This document shows, one piece after another, positions 1-7,303 of a stretch of DNA of 35,161 nt. The translations under genes were made by a program, and so were the position numbers. Within the stretch, counting starts at the first letter, position 1; each line of letters opens with the position of its first letter. Source of the DNA: a virus. Under the pieces are notes generated by a model that was not told the origin of the DNA, did not search any database, and saw only the letters and a program-made list of their open reading frames with translations. The stretch spans positions 1 to 35,161 of IMG/VR virus record IMGVR_UViG_3300023179_000291; one strand, given 5' to 3'.

Positions 1-870
1 TTTATTGATTTTAATCGTAAGGTTTATGGATTGGGCGTTGATACTTCTATGAGTGCACCAATAAAAGAGTTTGCAATTAATAACCCGTTAATGTCTCCCG
101 GAAAATTTTTAGAATCAACAGATTTTTCAAAAATTAACCCAGCATACGCAACAAATGCAAATTATGCTAAAGGCATTTCGCAGGGTGAAGATTTAATCAG
201 CACATTAAAAGTTGGAACACCGGAATATGATATTGCTCAAAAAGTTATTGCAACGGCACGACAACAAGGCCAAAATCCAAGATTACTACTAGCAAGTGTT
301 TTACATGAAACTGCGGGGTTTAAACAATATCCACAAAATAATCCGGGCGGTGTAAAGCCATCGGCAGCTATAAATCAATTTATTAAAAATAACCCGGATA
401 CAAGAAACGTATTAACGCAACTAAAGAGTACGAGAGAGCAGTTATTTGATAGCAAAAATCCATTGACTATTAATAAGTTAAAGGAGATGTTTTCAGATCC
501 CAGAATAAAGTTTGAAACAAACTACCCCACAGACAAAAAAGGAAATGTTCAGGGAGACATAATCAATTTAAAAGATAGCCTATTAAATAAATTAAATGCG
601 CAGTTAAAAACTGCTCAGGAAAATAATACAAATACAGAGTGGAAAAAGCTTTTTACTCAATTAAAAACTATTCAACAACTAAACCCAAAAAAAGCTAACT
701 TTTGGATTTCACAGCCCTTTATGAGATACGATACAAAAGAAGCTGGACTTGTAGATATGATTCGTGCTCAAAAAGGGGGGCGAGATACAAGTTCACTAGT
801 AAAAAATGAAGACGGTACCATAGAAAGATTTATGCCAAACGGTACAAAAATTACATACGGAAAAAAATAA
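1..870 (+). CDS. C-terminal part of a virion protein with a lysozyme-like motif (5' truncated)
   Basis: The frame is open to the left edge, so the true start lies outside the window; 289 residues are visible. Just after a helix resembling those of lytic transglycosylases comes the segment LLLASVLHETAGFKQYP (around 286-336) followed by NNPGG. The Glu of HETAGF (codon 307-309) sits where the catalytic acid of lysozyme-fold enzymes would be. The rest is helical and lysine-rich, ending in a polar tail. By position, upstream of membrane-protein genes and probably at the end of the late operon, it could be a tail-associated or internal virion protein that opens peptidoglycan at infection. The enzymatic assignment is inference from one motif; a purely structural protein is possible. 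Confidence 0.55.
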   Translation, partial: FIDFNRKVYGLGVDTSMSAPIKEFAINNPLMSPGKFLESTDFSKINPAYATNANYAKGISQGEDLISTLKVGTPEYDIAQKVIATARQQGQNPRLLLASVLHETAGFKQYPQNNPGGVKPSAAINQFIKNNPDTRNVLTQLKSTREQLFDSKNPLTINKLKEMFSDPRIKFETNYPTDKKGNVQGDIINLKDSLLNKLNAQLKTAQENNTNTEWKKLFTQLKTIQQLNPKKANFWISQPFMRYDTKEAGLVDMIRAQKGGRDTSSLVKNEDGTIERFMPNGTKITYGKK

Positions 871-871
871 T

Positions 872-1012
872 ATGGATCTTACAAACATAGCAGAAATTTT
901 ACAAGACATTCTTGCCGTCATAGGTGCTCTTAAAATCATAGCAAGATACACACCTTGGAAATGGGACGATGCAATCTTTAACTTTTTCGATAAGAAGGAT
1001 AGTGTCAAATGA
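872..1012 (+). CDS. Small membrane-associated protein, 46 aa
   Basis: It starts with ATG one base after the preceding stop and ends in an ATGA overlap with the next gene. The middle is a hydrophobic helix (AEILQDILAVIGALKIIA), followed by the segment YTPWKWDDAIFNFF. A hydrophobic stretch followed by a TPxxxDD-like tail recalls small phage proteins often found in lysis cassettes and sometimes annotated as holin-like. There is only one possible membrane segment and no further domain. A holin or holin accessory role is inferred from its neighbours, an XhlA-like gene and a rhomboid gene. The tight coupling supports a real gene; the function is open. Confidence 0.55.
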   Translation: MDLTNIAEILQDILAVIGALKIIARYTPWKWDDAIFNFFDKKDSVK

Positions 1013-1230
1013 ACCTCGAAGGGTTATTCCACAATATTGATAAACGCCTTGCCGTTATAGAGGCTCTTAGTGAAGCCCATGCTATTGAAACTACAAAACA
1101 AACAGAAGAAATTAAAAGAGATTTACAACAAATGAGAGAAGAAGTAAGTCGCCTTAAAGTTCGTATTGCTGGGGTTTCTACTAGTGTGTCTATTATCATT
1201 GGAATCGTTTTTAAATATTGGGGAACTTGA
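1009..1230 (+). CDS. XhlA-like coiled-coil protein with C-terminal membrane anchor
   Basis: The protein has 73 residues. Residues 8-50 form a charged heptad-rich helix, including TKQTEEIKRDLQQMREEVSR, and residues 52-70 form one hydrophobic segment (IAGVSTSVSIIIGIVFKY). This layout is that of XhlA/hemolysin-type phage proteins, which sit at the inner membrane and help holin and endolysin in lysis. The start overlaps the previous stop by ATGA and its own stop overlaps the rhomboid start (TGATG), so the three small genes are translationally coupled. The lysis role is inferred from architecture and position. An unrelated small coiled-coil membrane protein is the alternative. Confidence 0.6.
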   Translation: MNLEGLFHNIDKRLAVIEALSEAHAIETTKQTEEIKRDLQQMREEVSRLKVRIAGVSTSVSIIIGIVFKYWGT

Positions 1231-1826
1231 TGATTACTTTATTTTTATTTCTTATTAGCATACTGTCCCTAGTATTTTTTGATCCAAATACTACAGCATT
1301 TTATTATACCCCACCAGACAGCATAATGTGGTTTATTAGGATAATCAGCCACATGGTTTCACACGGTAATTTACGCCATCTACTGGGTAATTTTTTATTT
1401 GGATTACCGTTTATGCTATATGCCGAATATAGGCTTAAGAGCCACAAAAAATTCCTAAAACTGTTTTTTTATACGGGACTTGCTGCACTTTTTGGGCAAC
1501 GCATGATAGATATATTTTCGGTTGCACCGGCCCAAGCTGTTATTGGTAGTAGTGGAGCTATTTTTGGTATTGTTGCTTTTTCACTTGCGATTGCAAATGA
1601 AAACAGGTGGGTAAGGCTAATGAGTCTTAGCACACTATCTTTTCATATTTATAACCAAGCTTCTATGACTTGGTATGCTATTAAGGGATTTGGATTTGGA
1701 ATTGCTTTTGGAGCCCATCTCTCAGGTATTTTAGCTGGGGTTGCAATTGCCTTTATTCTTCGTCATCATCTTCGTCGTCCGTATCTCCCCAAGGGTCGTC
1801 AACGTCGAAGTCGCTCTCGAAAATAA
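1230..1826 (+). CDS. Rhomboid-family intramembrane serine protease
   Basis: This 198-residue, strongly hydrophobic multipass protein has the full rhomboid signature. HLLGN (His50, Asn54) occupies the oxyanion-hole helix, GSSGAIFG carries the nucleophile Ser108, and FGAHLSGILAG carries the catalytic His163. The dyad is therefore intact and the protein should be able to cleave transmembrane substrates in the host inner membrane. I chose the ATG at 1230 because it overlaps the previous stop as TGATG; a TTG at 1218 is possible but less likely. The last 20 residues are strongly basic and are encoded opposite the acidic C-terminus of the convergent gene at 1753-1980. Rhomboids are unusual in phages. 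The substrate is unknown; lysis, host-protein release or superinfection control are guesses. Confidence 0.88.
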   Translation: MITLFLFLISILSLVFFDPNTTAFYYTPPDSIMWFIRIISHMVSHGNLRHLLGNFLFGLPFMLYAEYRLKSHKKFLKLFFYTGLAALFGQRMIDIFSVAPAQAVIGSSGAIFGIVAFSLAIANENRWVRLMSLSTLSFHIYNQASMTWYAIKGFGFGIAFGAHLSGILAGVAIAFILRHHLRRPYLPKGRQRRSRSRK

Positions 1827-1980
1827 CATCCTTAGTTTCTTTGTACTGCGTCCCAATTTGCTCTTCTAATGCAATAACGCGGTCTTCTAATCTATCCAAT
1901 AAAATTCTTGCGTATTTAAACTGCTCGTCCATTATATTAATTTTTTTAACCAGTATGACAATTTGCTCTTTTTGTGTCAT
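1753..1980 (-). CDS. Small coiled-coil protein with acidic C-terminus, 75 aa
   Basis: The N-terminal two thirds form an amphipathic helix (EQIVILVKKINIMDEQFKYA, then LLDRLEDRVIALEEQI) of coiled-coil type. The last 20 residues are nearly all Asp and Glu. Its start overlaps the stop of the next leftward gene by ATGA, which supports a real gene at the end of the leftward operon. Its 3' 74 bases lie antisense to the end of the rhomboid gene. No family is recognised. An acidic tail of this kind could bind a basic protein or mimic DNA, but nothing here shows that. Confidence 0.65.
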   Translation of the reverse strand: MTQKEQIVILVKKINIMDEQFKYARILLDRLEDRVIALEEQIGTQYKETKDVIFESDFDVDDPWGDTDDEDDDEE

Positions 1981-2237
1981 TGTTTTCTCCTTGGCAGTTT
2001 TAATTTTGGCCCTATGTGCAGTCGTCTCATTTCAATAATAGCCCCTTTTACAATAGCAAACTGTTCCGCATTCTCATCAATTCTCCGATCGCAAATCCAT
2101 ACCGCTACAGTATATGCAACGTCATCTTCGTCAATAACCACACCAGTAACTTCACATTGAATCGCTCTAGCCTTACTCCCAGACCAATGTGCATGATCCC
2201 AAAATCTAAAGTAGACTACATTAGTGCGTCGCTTCAT
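1977..2237 (-). CDS. Hypothetical protein, 86 aa
   Basis: A compact mixed-charge protein with predicted beta strands around YFRFWDHAHW, AIQCEVTGVVIDEDDVAYTV and VWICDR, ending in a basic tail. It begins inside the end of the zinc protease gene (overlap 2221-2237) with a GGGG-type ribosome site a few bases upstream, and ends with an ATGA overlap to the next gene. No signal peptide or membrane segment is seen. I do not recognise the family; it resembles the many small cytoplasmic accessory proteins of tailed phages. Confidence 0.65.
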   Translation of the reverse strand: MKRRTNVVYFRFWDHAHWSGSKARAIQCEVTGVVIDEDDVAYTVAVWICDRRIDENAEQFAIVKGAIIEMRRLHIGPKLKLPRRKQ

Positions 2238-2694
2238 ATAGCCCCCTAAAAAATTCCTCTTTCATTTGTTGCGAATAAGAAGTTATAGGGTAACTATATT
2301 TGTACATAATATTTCTGGAATCATTACTATGTCCAAGACCCACACAATGTCCTATTTCATGCCAAACTACTGAAACAACTAAATCTCTACCATATTTAAA
2401 AGTTCTATCTGCTATATAAATCTCACAAAAATCTCCACTATATAACGCAACCCCTAAAACATTTTTTCCAAATTTTTCTACTAACTGCTCATTTGTAGCA
2501 TATTTAATTATGATGTTATGGTCATGTTCAGTACCACTTTTTAATTTTTTATTATTGCTTTCTTGTCGTAGTATGCTATATGCTCTTGAGATTTCAGAAT
2601 AGTTATTGCCTTCTAAAGCCATATACACTTTGTATTCGTCTGCTCGTCCACAAGACGACAGAAAAAGAAGACTTATGATCAGTAGATTATTCAT
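2221..2694 (-). CDS. Metzincin-type zinc metalloprotease, lipoprotein
   Basis: The protein of 157 residues starts with a lipoprotein signal, MNNLLIISLLFLSSCG, with lipobox LSSC and Cys15 as the lipid anchor. The zinc motif HEIGHCVGLGHS matches HExxHxxGxxH (His112, Glu113, His116, His122), and NIMYKY (Met130) fits the Met-turn that defines metzincins. An active extracytoplasmic protease is therefore expected, tethered to a host membrane in the periplasm. The start at 2694 overlaps the stop of the exonuclease gene by ATGA and fits the signal peptide; a longer in-frame start would bury the signal. Host-encoded relatives degrade proteins outside the cytoplasm. The target here is unknown; envelope remodelling during lysis or superinfection defence is inference. 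Confidence 0.85.
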   Translation of the reverse strand: MNNLLIISLLFLSSCGRADEYKVYMALEGNNYSEISRAYSILRQESNNKKLKSGTEHDHNIIIKYATNEQLVEKFGKNVLGVALYSGDFCEIYIADRTFKYGRDLVVSVVWHEIGHCVGLGHSNDSRNIMYKYSYPITSYSQQMKEEFFRGLYEATH

Positions 2695-3407
2695 CTGCTT
2701 TTCCTTGTTAAATAATAACCCCCACACGATTTACAATGCCATTGTTGCTGAATAGACATTGAATTAGCTCTAATACCGTCTTTAATTACTTCTGAACTAC
2801 CACATTTAGGACACCCAGTTCGGTCTTGGAGTAGTGCCATATGTGGGTGTTTATCCATCCACGGCAATAACTTATTGTATACCTTTTCTAAAAGTGCAAC
2901 ATCTTGTTTATTGTATTTTTTAAGCAGTGCCCAGCTTTTGGTTTTATCTTGCATACACCCAAGCCACAAATCAAAACCAGTATGTTTTACTTTTTCACCG
3001 ACTTTAAGATACATGCCGAGATCATTTAGTTTATTGCTGTTAAAGTTGAAATATTGCTTGGCCACTTTGTATGTGTCTACGGTTGCGAATTTAGAGGGGG
3101 GTTTAACTCCATGAAATATAAAGCGGGCTCTTGCCTTTTTAATATCAAAGGCATCACCATTGTGAGCAATTACAATGTCGGCTTGATGAAAAAGTTCCCT
3201 AAGTTTTGCTACTAATTTTTTATCGTTGCCCTTTTGTCCTTGAATTGTGACACAATGTATCTCGTTTTCTCCAAGCCACTTATAGGCAACCGAAAGAATA
3301 TACCATTCGGATTTAAAAGCAATAACATCCTGTTCGTATTTACCCCATACATACGCTAAATTTGGAGCCGTTTCTATATCAAACAATAAAACTTTTGGTT
3401 TACTCAT
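2691..3407 (-). CDS. DEDDy 3'-5' exonuclease with C-terminal zinc ribbon
   Basis: The ribonuclease H-like exonuclease fold is clear. LLFDIETAPN at residues 7-16 gives motif I (DxE), IVIAHNGDAFDIKKA gives motif II, and YNKQDVALLEKVY gives motif III with the Tyr and Asp of the DEDDy class. A C-terminal zinc ribbon follows, built from CPKCGS and CKSCGG. The enzyme should trim DNA or RNA 3' ends during phage replication or host DNA turnover. It lies in the replication block, separate from the exonuclease domain carried by the phage polymerase. The zinc ribbon probably adds nucleic-acid binding. Its stop overlaps the metalloprotease start by ATGA. Confidence 0.88.
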   Translation of the reverse strand: MSKPKVLLFDIETAPNLAYVWGKYEQDVIAFKSEWYILSVAYKWLGENEIHCVTIQGQKGNDKKLVAKLRELFHQADIVIAHNGDAFDIKKARARFIFHGVKPPSKFATVDTYKVAKQYFNFNSNKLNDLGMYLKVGEKVKHTGFDLWLGCMQDKTKSWALLKKYNKQDVALLEKVYNKLLPWMDKHPHMALLQDRTGCPKCGSSEVIKDGIRANSMSIQQQWHCKSCGGYYLTRKSR

Positions 3408-3522
3408 GGGCCCGCTCCTTGTGGTTTTTTAACTCAACAGTACACCGATTTAACTCGCGAACTGCAATAGCTGCTATTGCTAACACAATTAAATATACAA
3501 TTAATACTGGTGTAAATCTCAT
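3400..3522 (-). CDS. Single-span membrane peptide, 40 aa
   Basis: It has an N-terminal hydrophobic helix (PVLIVYLIVLAIAAIAV) followed by a short charged tail that contains one Cys. The start overlaps the resolvase stop by ATGA, and the end runs 8 bases into the exonuclease gene. This coupling is the main evidence for a real gene. The orientation would place the charged tail in the cytoplasm or, if inverted, in the periplasm. No family is recognised. Confidence 0.55.
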   Translation of the reverse strand: MRFTPVLIVYLIVLAIAAIAVRELNRCTVELKNHKERAHE

Positions 3523-3974
3523 TGCTTTCTCTTTTTCTTTTTAGCTACCCCGCCTTCGGAGGTTCTGGCGGTATGCCAGAGTCCCATTCCGATTGCCGCG
3601 AGTTCGTCTTCGGAGCCAACCCGCCTCTTATAAATTTGAAGTGGCGTTCTCTCTTCTTTCCACTCTGTAAACTTTTGCCAGCTTGAGATAGGAATGTCTG
3701 CGTCCACCTGAACACCGCTATGAAACACACCAAGAGCAATAACAGATACAGACCAGTGAGTAAATATATGAGTGTTACGAACGAGTTGTTCAATATGGAC
3801 TTCATCAGCTTTAATTCCTAGTTTTTTGTATCCTGAATATATTTGATACAGCCTCTTAAATACGTTAGCTTTTTTATCAGCCAATACCGTACCGCTGTCT
3901 TGCAATTGCCCATTGACAAAAAGGGCCCAGCCAGAGGATATACTGGCTGGGTCCACGTATAATATACTAGCCAT
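3519..3974 (-). CDS. RuvC-like Holliday junction resolvase
   Basis: The protein of 151 residues has the order of acidic motifs expected of RuvC/RNase H-fold resolvases. ILYVDPASISSGWALF carries Asp8, VHIEQL carries Glu62, and SEDELAAIGMG carries the late acidic pair Asp123/Glu124. The C-terminus is a Lys/Arg-rich tail that would bind DNA. The likely job is cutting branched DNA that arises during recombination-linked replication before packaging. It follows a 106-residue gene with an overlap of 8 bases and precedes a tiny membrane peptide. Family assignment rests on motif order and spacing. Confidence 0.8.
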   Translation of the reverse strand: MASILYVDPASISSGWALFVNGQLQDSGTVLADKKANVFKRLYQIYSGYKKLGIKADEVHIEQLVRNTHIFTHWSVSVIALGVFHSGVQVDADIPISSWQKFTEWKEERTPLQIYKRRVGSEDELAAIGMGLWHTARTSEGGVAKKKKRKQ

Positions 3975-4287
3975 TCACCACTTCGGTTTTAGCGGATTGA
4001 GGTGTTACCTTTTCTTGAGCAGCATTAATGACCTTTCGCAGATCACTATCATCAATAGTGATATCCAATGTCAACGCTGCAGTAGCATCATCTTGAAATG
4101 ACGACAGGGCTGCTTTATATTTTCTCAAAGCAGTTTTTACTTGCTCAACAGATAAGTTTGCTTGTGGTGCTAAAATAACCCCAACCTGCAAATTAAACAT
4201 TTTATCAGGGGACGCAAGTTCCATTGAATCATGCAGTGCGTCCACCGCTTGCTTGATCCGACCGATTGTTGCTATGTTGTTGCTCAT
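3967..4287 (-). CDS. Hypothetical helical protein in the replication block, 106 aa
   Basis: An alpha-helical protein with no recognised domain. The clearest segments are GRIKQAVDALHDSMELA and VEQVKTALRKYKAAL. A good ribosome site (AAAGGAG, 8 bases before ATG) and its own promoter at 4308-4336, embedded in the end of the polymerase gene, support the start. The first 59 bases lie inside the 3' end of the polymerase gene in another frame. It could be a small partner of the replication machinery, but only location supports that. Confidence 0.7.
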   Translation of the reverse strand: MSNNIATIGRIKQAVDALHDSMELASPDKMFNLQVGVILAPQANLSVEQVKTALRKYKAALSSFQDDATAALTLDITIDDSDLRKVINAAQEKVTPQSAKTEVVNG

Positions 4288-6184
4288 TATTTGTCTCCTT
4301 TGTATGTATTATATCTGACTCCGATAATGAAGTCAAGAGTTTTATATCAGCCTTTAATGGGACTGAAACTGGATAAACATTTTCAGCAATATGTTGAATT
4401 TCTGACACCCTGTCAGTCTGATTTTCGGGTAATGAAATTACAACAGAATCGTGTACTTGAGTAACAATTTTATAATTTCTTCTATGAAGTTCAATCATTG
4501 CAAGTTTTGTTATGCTTGCACCAAGGCTTTGAATAGGAAAATTATACCCCTGTTTTAACGCGTGATTCCAATCTTTGGTACGTTCAGGAAATTCATGCAA
4601 TGCTGGAAGACGACGTACTCTACCCATTTCAGAAATGACGCAGCCAAAACGCACCATAAACTTTTTCTGATCTTCGAGATATTTTTTATATCCTTTGTAA
4701 AGGCTATAAAATTCCCCAATAATTACTTTACATTCGTCAGGTGTTTTGCCTAAAATATCGGCAAGTCTCCAAGGGCTTGCATCGTAAATCATGGCAAAAT
4801 TAGTTGTTTTTCCAGTTTGCCGGTCCGCACCGATAGTCTCACCAGTTAGCTGATGAAGATCTAAACCATCGGTATATGCCTGCATTAATAAAGGGTCTTT
4901 AGACAAATGCGCAGCGAGTCTTAGTTCCAATTGGCTATAGTCAAAATATACAAACACATGTCCGGGATCTGGTATAAAAAACCTTTTAATCTCCGAACCG
5001 CGTGGTAGATTCTGCATGTTTGGGTTACGGGATGACAGGCGGCCTGTTACTGTACCGCCCGTCTTCCCTTCCTTGCCCCTACCAGCCTGCAGGTATTCTG
5101 CATATATTCTACCAGAATCAACCTGAGATAATAACCCCTTGTCTTCACCGGTGTAAGTTGTAATTAGTTTTATGTTTTTTTTCCACGTCTTATACGTTGC
5201 AAGTACACGTGCGAGTAAATCATTTGGGTCCAAAGTTTTGTGCAAAGATTCAAGTGAACTTTCCGAAGTTGACGGTTTCCCGGTTTCAGTTTTTTCAACC
5301 GCTGAAATAGGAACTCCAAAACGGTCGAATATGAGCGTAGACAAGTGCTCATTACTTTGCCAATTAAATTTCGTACCATGCTTTTCACTCCTTTTTTGGA
5401 CATTGGCTTTCCCTTTGTCCGACTTTTTCGTTGCGATGACTTCCTCATATAAACCCTCCTCTATTGAATTTATTTCTTTACCTGCCAATAAACTAAGCTG
5501 TGCCATATGTTGTCTATTTTCAGATAAAAGTTTTTCTTTATACTCAATAAGTTTGTCAACGTTAATGCAGATTCCATTTAATTCCATATGCATTAGCACG
5601 CGTTCAAGTGGCATTACTTCTTCTTTATAGTATGTGAGGGGTGTTTTGGTATACCCCGCTGCTACCATTTTTTCATGCCCCTTCTTTAAGGCTTCGCCCA
5701 ATTTATAAAACAGCGTGAGTGTATTAACACAATCCTCTAAACAATATTGTTTAATCACATGGTAGTATGGTTCTGTCTCGTCTTCCAAATCACGCAAACA
5801 AAGGTCTGCAACAGAGCGTCCATTAATAGAAGAGATTACACGATCTAATTCCCGTTTGTTATCTAATGAACCAACACCCAAATATTTTTGGGATAATGGT
5901 TTTAATCCCAGTTCTTGGTTTTCATCTAACATCTGTGCCAATAATTTTGTATCCCAAATTTGGCAGTTGATAGTAAGGCCAGCATGTATTAAAAACTTTA
6001 AATCAAATCTGATGTTATGGCCTACAATGTGGTTTTCTGGATTGGCTAAATAATCCCGTAGCCCATTATCAGTTGGGTCTAGGTATGCTAAATCCGTTGG
6101 GCTTTTAGCAACTCCCACCCCATGTATTCTATCTTTACGTGGGTTAAGTCCAGTGGTTTCGATGTCGAGTGCAATTAGTTTCAT
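4229..6184 (-). CDS. polA: Family A DNA polymerase with 3'-5' proofreading domain
   Basis: The protein has 651 residues and lacks a 5' nuclease domain. The proofreading exonuclease is shown by LDIETTGLNP (Asp7, Glu9), GHNIRFDLKFL and YCLEDCVNTL. The polymerase shows TGRLSS, motif A YFDYSQLELRLAA (Asp415), the O-helix with Arg455, Lys459, Phe463 and Tyr467, and motif C QVHDSV (Asp579). Phe occupies the position equivalent to E. coli Phe762. Motif C reads HDS rather than HDE, and O-helix glycines are replaced by Ala and Asp. I chose the ATG at 6184, directly after the stop of the ATPase gene, because it brings the exonuclease motif to residue 7. It is the replicative polymerase of the phage. 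Confidence 0.95.
   Translation of the reverse strand: MKLIALDIETTGLNPRKDRIHGVGVAKSPTDLAYLDPTDNGLRDYLANPENHIVGHNIRFDLKFLIHAGLTINCQIWDTKLLAQMLDENQELGLKPLSQKYLGVGSLDNKRELDRVISSINGRSVADLCLRDLEDETEPYYHVIKQYCLEDCVNTLTLFYKLGEALKKGHEKMVAAGYTKTPLTYYKEEVMPLERVLMHMELNGICINVDKLIEYKEKLLSENRQHMAQLSLLAGKEINSIEEGLYEEVIATKKSDKGKANVQKRSEKHGTKFNWQSNEHLSTLIFDRFGVPISAVEKTETGKPSTSESSLESLHKTLDPNDLLARVLATYKTWKKNIKLITTYTGEDKGLLSQVDSGRIYAEYLQAGRGKEGKTGGTVTGRLSSRNPNMQNLPRGSEIKRFFIPDPGHVFVYFDYSQLELRLAAHLSKDPLLMQAYTDGLDLHQLTGETIGADRQTGKTTNFAMIYDASPWRLADILGKTPDECKVIIGEFYSLYKGYKKYLEDQKKFMVRFGCVISEMGRVRRLPALHEFPERTKDWNHALKQGYNFPIQSLGASITKLAMIELHRRNYKIVTQVHDSVVISLPENQTDRVSEIQHIAENVYPVSVPLKADIKLLTSLSESDIIHTKETNNEQQHSNNRSDQASGGRTA
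4308..4336 (-). promoter_or_regulatory. Sigma70-type promoter inside the end of polA
   Basis: Reading leftward, TTGACT (4336-4331), a 17-base spacer and TATAAT (4313-4308) match the bacterial housekeeping consensus closely. Transcription should begin near 4301, giving a leader of about 14 bases with AAAGGAG before the ATG at 4287. It would boost the genes from 4287 downward independently of the polymerase. Confidence 0.75.
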
Positions 6185-6185
6185 A

Positions 6186-7025
6186 TCAATCAAATATCCC
6201 ATGTTCTGCTTCAAGTTTAAACGTGAAGCTGTGTTCATTACTTTCGTCTTTTAGAGTACGTCTTAATGGAACACGCATTCCCTTGGGCCCATCACGATTT
6301 AACGTACACTCAATAATGATATGCTCACCGTTGTTTCTCAAATCTAGTTGCTGTTCTACTTTGTATTCAATACGTCCTGATTCTTTAGCTGCGTCCACAG
6401 TTGCCTCACCGTATGTACCACGACGCTTTTCACAAATAATAATAAAACAAACTTGACCATCATACTTAAGTTTTAAACTATCAAGATCAATAACCCATTG
6501 GTCAACTGACAATCGCATTTCAGATAGATTGCGAGCTACGGATTGCAATGAGTCTACAATCACTAACGCTTTTTTGTTAGGATGTGCTGCAATCATTTCC
6601 TTAAGCATACTCTCAATATCTTCAATCTCAATACGACCGAAGTTAAAGTACAGAGGCAGCTTAGAGAGAGCCTCATACTTCTCTCTAAGCCCCTCCATAT
6701 GTCTCACAGTAGACCAAGACTCCCCATGAAGGTGGCAAAGCAAGCGCTCTGTGATACGCTGCTTACCATTCTCTTGATCTATGAACAGTACTGGATTACC
6801 AATCTTCGCGTTGTATGCTGCTAGTTGCATTGCAAAAGTTGATTTACACGCTTTCGGTTCACCGATGATCGATACAAATCCAGCCAAGCCGAGAAGTTGA
6901 CGATCCAACTTCTCAATTCCAGTCTGAATGCCGCTAACTTTACGCGATACATTATGCATAAACTTATCAACATCCTGACCTAACCTTTTATTAAAAAGGG
7001 AATTTGCTTGATCCTGTTGCGACAT
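6186..7025 (-). CDS. RecA/DnaB-type AAA ATPase (AAA_25-like)
   Basis: The 279-residue protein has a P-loop domain. The Walker A region is IIGEPKACKSTFAMQLA (Lys61, Ser62), with Cys60 where a Gly is usual. The Walker B strand is ALVIVDSLQS. Such single-domain ATPases in phage replication blocks are usually annotated as DNA repair or helicase-like (RadA, DnaB or RecA related). I start at 7025, where GGGAGA lies five bases upstream; a start at 7067 would overlap the upstream gene much further. It sits directly before the polymerase, so helicase or recombinase loading at the fork is likely, although no primase is seen in this window. Confidence 0.85.
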   Translation of the reverse strand: MSQQDQANSLFNKRLGQDVDKFMHNVSRKVSGIQTGIEKLDRQLLGLAGFVSIIGEPKACKSTFAMQLAAYNAKIGNPVLFIDQENGKQRITERLLCHLHGESWSTVRHMEGLREKYEALSKLPLYFNFGRIEIEDIESMLKEMIAAHPNKKALVIVDSLQSVARNLSEMRLSVDQWVIDLDSLKLKYDGQVCFIIICEKRRGTYGEATVDAAKESGRIEYKVEQQLDLRNNGEHIIIECTLNRDGPKGMRVPLRRTLKDESNEHSFTFKLEAEHGIFD

Positions 7026-7293
7026 TTGTTCTCCCGCTTGCTTGGGTTGATTTTGCTGCTGCCCCACCGCGACTCAAAGTGGGTTTAACTGTGAAGTCAG
7101 GACTATTAGCTTTTTTCTTGTCTCCCAATTGTGGGAAAACAGATAGCTTAATGATCCCGCCTTCTGCTTGTAGCTCACCAAGCTGCTCTACTCGAATCAT
7201 AAGTTTCAAGTATGGCTGCTCTGCACCACTTTTGTCTTTGTAGGTAGCCTTATAGCCGATACCTACATCCGGCTTTCTTACTGTCTGGCTCAT
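6991..7293 (-). CDS. Small replication-block protein, possible ssDNA-binding protein
   Basis: The protein has 100 residues. The centre is beta-rich (YLKLMIRVEQL, then GGIIKLSVFPQL) and contains NSPDF, which recalls DUF736-like phage proteins. The end is a flexible Ala/Ser/Thr-rich linker finishing in GSSKFPF. A short linker ending in a Pro-Phe tip resembles the partner-binding tip of single-stranded DNA binding proteins, but the acidic residues of a classical SSB tip are missing. The start at 7293 has a perfect AAAGGAGG six bases upstream. Its position between a nuclease and an ATPase fits a replication accessory role. An SSB role is only inference. Confidence 0.75.
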   Translation of the reverse strand: MSQTVRKPDVGIGYKATYKDKSGAEQPYLKLMIRVEQLGELQAEGGIIKLSVFPQLGDKKKANSPDFTVKPTLSRGGAAAKSTQASGRTNVATGSSKFPF

Positions 7294-7303
7294 TCGCCCT
7301 CCT

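Noticed and set aside
5172-5630. Rightward open frame of 152 codons opposite the polymerase
   Set aside because: The polymerase is certain on the other strand; the frame has no start context and Ser/Phe-rich shadow composition.
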